Positions 4,952 through 6,436 of a stretch of 6,436 nt of DNA are shown here, one piece after another. Location of the stretch: assembly GCA_028710655.1 (NCBI GenBank), contig JAQTTS010000120.1, positions 1-6,436 of the forward strand, in the 5' to 3' direction. Under the pieces are notes generated by a model that saw only the letters and a list, made by a program, of their open reading frames with translations, searched no databases and had not been told where the DNA came from. The first letter of the stretch is position 1. Each line of letters opens with the position of its first letter. This DNA comes from Dehalococcoidales bacterium. GTDB taxonomy: Bacteria; Chloroflexota; Dehalococcoidia; Dehalococcoidales; UBA5760. Position numbers and translations under genes: made by a program.

Positions 4952-5587
4952 CTATGCGGGAAATTCTACCCTGAGAATCTTGTCACATAGGGCTATGTGT
5001 TTCACGGGCAGAATTTTGTCGGGAACTCCTTGGGTGAGGCTTCTTAGGACGATTTGGCCGTGGTCGAAAAACAATTGCCGGATATAGGTCAGACCATCCT
5101 CAGCCCAATAGACGACAAAGTTCTCATTTTTAAGGGAATCAGAGGTTTCCCGCTGGGCAACCAAGCGGGTATCTGGCGGAAATGTGGGCACCATGCTCCG
5201 ATCTGTGACGGACAGACAGTACATTTTAGATAACGTGGTGGTATCCTCCCTGATCCCTAACGGTTGACCTTCGTGGTCGTGGCCTCGCAATATCTGGCTT
5301 TGTAACGGGCCCTGTCCATCTTTGATTTCCCCGGCATGAGGCACCATGACCGGCTCTTTGAAAAAATACGAGAGCGTTACTCCCAGGACCGGGGCAATCA
5401 ATTCGAGGTGATCGAGATTCCAATTTCGTTTTCCACCCAAGCATTTATAAATAATCGCGTTGTCTATCCCGGTTTTCTGGGATAGGCGGAGAGGCTTCAT
5501 ATCAAGGGAGGCCAGCAACCCTTTAATCTGCTCGGTAATCCCCTCTTGTCTTTGTCTGTCTTTCGGCTTATCATTCTTCTTTATCAT
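4952..5587 (-). CDS. CI-like phage repressor (XRE HTH plus S24/LexA-like domain)
   Basis: The 211-aa protein has an N-terminal helix-turn-helix (about residues 33-52, LRLSQKTGIDNAIIYKCLGG) and a C-terminal LexA/CI-type dimerisation fold with YCLSVTDRSMVPTFPPD. The Ser of RSM (131) matches the catalytic Ser of the S24 family. It should bind the four TTGACA-type operators and hold the prophage silent. The frame opens with an ATG at 5596, but that codon directly abuts the predicted -10 box, so ATG at 5587 (MIKKNDK) is chosen: transcription should begin about three bases before it, giving a nearly leaderless mRNA as for lambda cI from PRM. No Shine-Dalgarno site is present. Oddities: by eye, the catalytic Lys position is Arg170 (YIRQL), and the Ala-Gly cleavage pair is Asp90-Gly91, so SOS self-cleavage may be lost. 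It is divergent from the Cro-like gene. Confidence 0.88.
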   Translation of the reverse strand: MIKKNDKPKDRQRQEGITEQIKGLLASLDMKPLRLSQKTGIDNAIIYKCLGGKRNWNLDHLELIAPVLGVTLSYFFKEPVMVPHAGEIKDGQGPLQSQILRGHDHEGQPLGIREDTTTLSKMYCLSVTDRSMVPTFPPDTRLVAQRETSDSLKNENFVVYWAEDGLTYIRQLFFDHGQIVLRSLTQGVPDKILPVKHIALCDKILRVEFPA

Positions 5588-5596
5588 GGCCAGCAT

Positions 5597-5624
5597 ATTG
5601 TAGCCACGTTGTCAGATTTGTCAA
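5597..5624 (-). promoter_or_regulatory. PRM-like promoter of the repressor
   Basis: On the minus strand, -35 TTGACA (5624-5619) and -10 TACAAT (5602-5597) are 16 bp apart, a near-consensus promoter. The predicted start is near 5590, about three bases before ATG at 5587. The operator at 5609-5624 covers the -35 and part of the spacer, so the repressor probably represses its own gene. Confidence 0.7.
5609..5624. promoter_or_regulatory. Operator at the repressor promoter, TTGTCAGATTTGTCAA
   Basis: A second copy of the 16-bp operator, with the same TTGTCA and TGTCAA half-sites as OL and a GATT centre. It overlaps the repressor -35 hexamer. Confidence 0.68.
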
Positions 5625-5714
5625 GGGGACTATCTTAATTATTATTAATATCCCTTAATTATGAGTCGTCAACCGGGGAATCCCTGTTTTGGGGTTGCCG
5701 AAAACCTGATCCCT

Positions 5715-5742
5715 AAAATAATCGTTTTGTCCGAAATGTCAA
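5715..5742 (-). promoter_or_regulatory. Third operator, with a possible distal leftward promoter
   Basis: The 16-bp copy TTGTCCGAAATGTCAA lies at 5727-5742, with one changed base in the left half-site. Read on the minus strand, its TTGACA is followed after 16 bp by TATTTT (5720-5715), a weaker promoter that would add about 120 nt of leader to the repressor mRNA. It may be only an operator, allowing cooperative binding or looping with the sites at 5609 and 5776. Confidence 0.5.
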
Positions 5743-5775
5743 GAATTTTAATTAGAGTTACGCTGATTTTTTCTC

Positions 5776-5804
5776 TTGACAATTCTGACAGAATGGCTGA
5801 ATAT
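5776..5804 (+). promoter_or_regulatory. PR-like rightward promoter with operator
   Basis: The -35 TTGACA (5776-5781) and -10 GAATAT (5799-5804) are 17 bp apart. The match to PL is close: both read TTGACA, one variable base, TTCTGACA, then GAWTATA at the -10. The operator is TTGACAATTCTGACAG (5776-5791). The predicted start falls at 5811-5812, on the ATG of the Cro-like gene. Confidence 0.66.
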
Positions 5805-5811
5805 AACCCCT

Positions 5812-6042
5812 ATGAAACCCATCCCGGTCCAAATTCCTCTTGATCTGGCCGCAGATTTGGATATCCATCCATCCAATCTAAGCCATGTGAACGCCGGCCG
5901 CCGGCGGCTCCCCATCGAAAAATGTATCCGGCTCCTTGAAATAGCCGAAGAGGATAAGCGGCTCACCGGCCTTTGTTTCGTCCACCTGCGGCCCGAGCTT
6001 AAGCCGGCGCTGCCATGGCTTTGTAAGAAGGGCCGGCGATGA
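5812..6042 (+). CDS. Cro-like / YdaS-like small HTH regulator, 76 aa
   Basis: The protein has a Cro/YdaS-type helix-turn-helix at residues 10-32: LDLAADLDIHPSNLSHVNAG followed by RRR, then LPIEKCIRLLEIAEED. This is the familiar 'I-x-P-S-x-L-S-H ... G-R-R-x-P' pattern of small phage regulators. It probably competes with the CI-like repressor at the shared operators and promotes lytic growth. It is the first gene of the rightward operon, divergent from the repressor. The frame extends to a TTG at 5776, but that codon is the -35 hexamer, so ATG at 5812 is chosen; the mRNA is probably leaderless, as no Shine-Dalgarno site is present. The C-terminal tail (FVHLRPELKPALPWLCKKGRR region) is basic. 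Its stop overlaps the next ATG as ATGA. Confidence 0.82.
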   Translation: MKPIPVQIPLDLAADLDIHPSNLSHVNAGRRRLPIEKCIRLLEIAEEDKRLTGLCFVHLRPELKPALPWLCKKGRR

Positions 6043-6203
6043 AATCAGGAGTTCCCGGCGTGACCACAGCCCTCTACTTTCTGGACCTCGTGGAAGTATC
6101 CCGTCTGTTTTCAGGCACCATGCGGTCGGCTACCTATGATTGGTGGATCGTCGCCATGGACCGGACCCGGAATTACCGATGGCCGCCGACCGCATCGAAA
6201 TAG
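6039..6203 (+). CDS. Small overlapping ORF after the Cro-like gene, 54 aa
   Basis: The frame begins MKSGVPGVTTALYFLDLVEV and continues SRLFSGTMRSATYDWWIVAM, ending in a basic tail. Its ATG overlaps the Cro-like stop as ATGA, which favours coupled translation, although the upstream GGCCGGCG is only a weak ribosome binding site. Its 3' end overlaps the 66-aa ORF by 25 bases in another frame. It is not recognised. Either this ORF or the overlapping one could be spurious over the shared bases, but the ATGA junction supports it. Confidence 0.5.
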   Translation: MKSGVPGVTTALYFLDLVEVSRLFSGTMRSATYDWWIVAMDRTRNYRWPPTASK

Positions 6204-6379
6204 ACCTGAGCACCATGGTCTTTGTAGGCGTTTGTGGGGACGGGGCTCTGTTTATGGACGGTGACGGCGATGAGATTTTGTTTCGGACGGGCGGCAACAA
6301 ACATGATCTTGCAGCGGCAGCCTGTGAGTTACGCCGGGCTGCCAAGGAGTTGGAGGCATTATGCAAATGGAGCACCTAA
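6179..6379 (+). CDS. Hypothetical early-right protein, 66 aa
   Basis: The protein begins MAADRIEIDLSTMVFVGVCG and has an acidic loop, DGALFMDGDGDEILF, then a C-terminal helix rich in Ala, Glu and Leu (HDLAAAACELRRAAKELEAL). It looks like a small beta-then-helix domain. The frame is open back to 6140, but no Shine-Dalgarno site supports the TTG or GTG codons there; ATG at 6179 follows CCCGGAA at a reasonable distance. The asymmetric, protein-like composition and the good ribosome binding site for the next gene inside its end support it. The family is unknown. Confidence 0.6.
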   Translation: MAADRIEIDLSTMVFVGVCGDGALFMDGDGDEILFRTGGNKHDLAAAACELRRAAKELEALCKWST

Positions 6380-6436
6380 CGGCAATGGAAAAGAGGAGTT
6401 TGCTTGAGGCGGCGGAGATTGCTGATGGTTTGATCC
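6361..6436 (+). CDS. Start of a further early-right gene, cut by the right edge
   Basis: Twenty-five codons are visible, beginning MQMEHLTAMEKRSLLEAAEI, and the frame is still open at the end. GGAGG is five bases before the ATG (6351-6355 region), the best ribosome binding site on this side, and the start overlaps the end of the 66-aa gene by 19 bases. The visible part is helical and charged. Too little remains to name a family. In lambda-like layouts this position leads towards cII-type or replication genes, but nothing visible tests that. Confidence 0.6.
   Translation, partial: MQMEHLTAMEKRSLLEAAEIADGLI

Noticed and set aside
5667..5672. Another TTGACG -35-like hexamer between the second and third operators
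   Set aside because: It lacks the second operator half-site and has only a weak -10 (TATTAA); in such AT-rich DNA this is expected by chance.
5661..5843. Plus-strand 60-codon frame through the operator region
   Set aside because: It crosses two operators and the PR promoter and has no ribosome binding site.

Overview
The window reads as the immunity and early-left region of a temperate phage or prophage with a lambda-like layout. Moderately high GC, strong Shine-Dalgarno sites and sigma70-type promoters suggest a Gram-negative host. A Desulfobacterota-like or other uncultured proteobacterial host is only a guess. Nothing in the window is a housekeeping gene, an rRNA or a tRNA.

Control region (about 4554-5811). 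A CI-like repressor (4952-5587, minus strand) is divergent from a small Cro-like HTH gene (5812-6042, plus strand). Four copies of a 16-bp pseudo-palindrome (TTGWCM N4 TGWCAR, or its reverse complement) lie at 4890-4905, 5609-5624, 5727-5742 and 5776-5791. In each the TTGACA half is also a perfect -35 hexamer. This gives a leftward early promoter (PL analogue), an autoregulated repressor promoter (PRM analogue), a possible second leftward promoter, and a rightward promoter (PR analogue). The PRM and PR spacings predict that the repressor and Cro-like mRNAs are nearly or fully leaderless, and neither start has a Shine-Dalgarno site.

Early-left operon (4553 down to 1, minus strand). The PL transcript starts near 4870 and carries a leader of about 317 nt full of inverted repeats, including 28-bp perfect arms at 4579-4606 and 4698-4725. 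A compact run of overlapping genes follows: four tiny ORFs (58, 63, 40 and 36 aa, the last two membrane-like), a PD-(D/E)XK nuclease (184 aa), two small unknowns (72 and 148 aa), a 283-aa coiled-coil phage protein, a 58-aa membrane-like peptide, a RecT/Bet-family annealing protein with a long C-terminal extension (388 aa), and a pentapeptide-repeat protein cut by the left edge. The nuclease and RecT are the likely resection and annealing pair, the counterparts of lambda Exo and Bet.

Early-right operon (5812 to 6436, plus strand). The Cro-like gene is followed by three overlapping small ORFs (54 aa, 66 aa, and one cut by the right edge), none recognised.

The most noteworthy points are the four-operator switch with leaderless regulators, the structured PL leader with a possible nut-like site, a repressor that appears to have lost its self-cleavage residues, and several microproteins shorter than 60 codons fitted between the larger genes with ATGA or TGATG overlaps.
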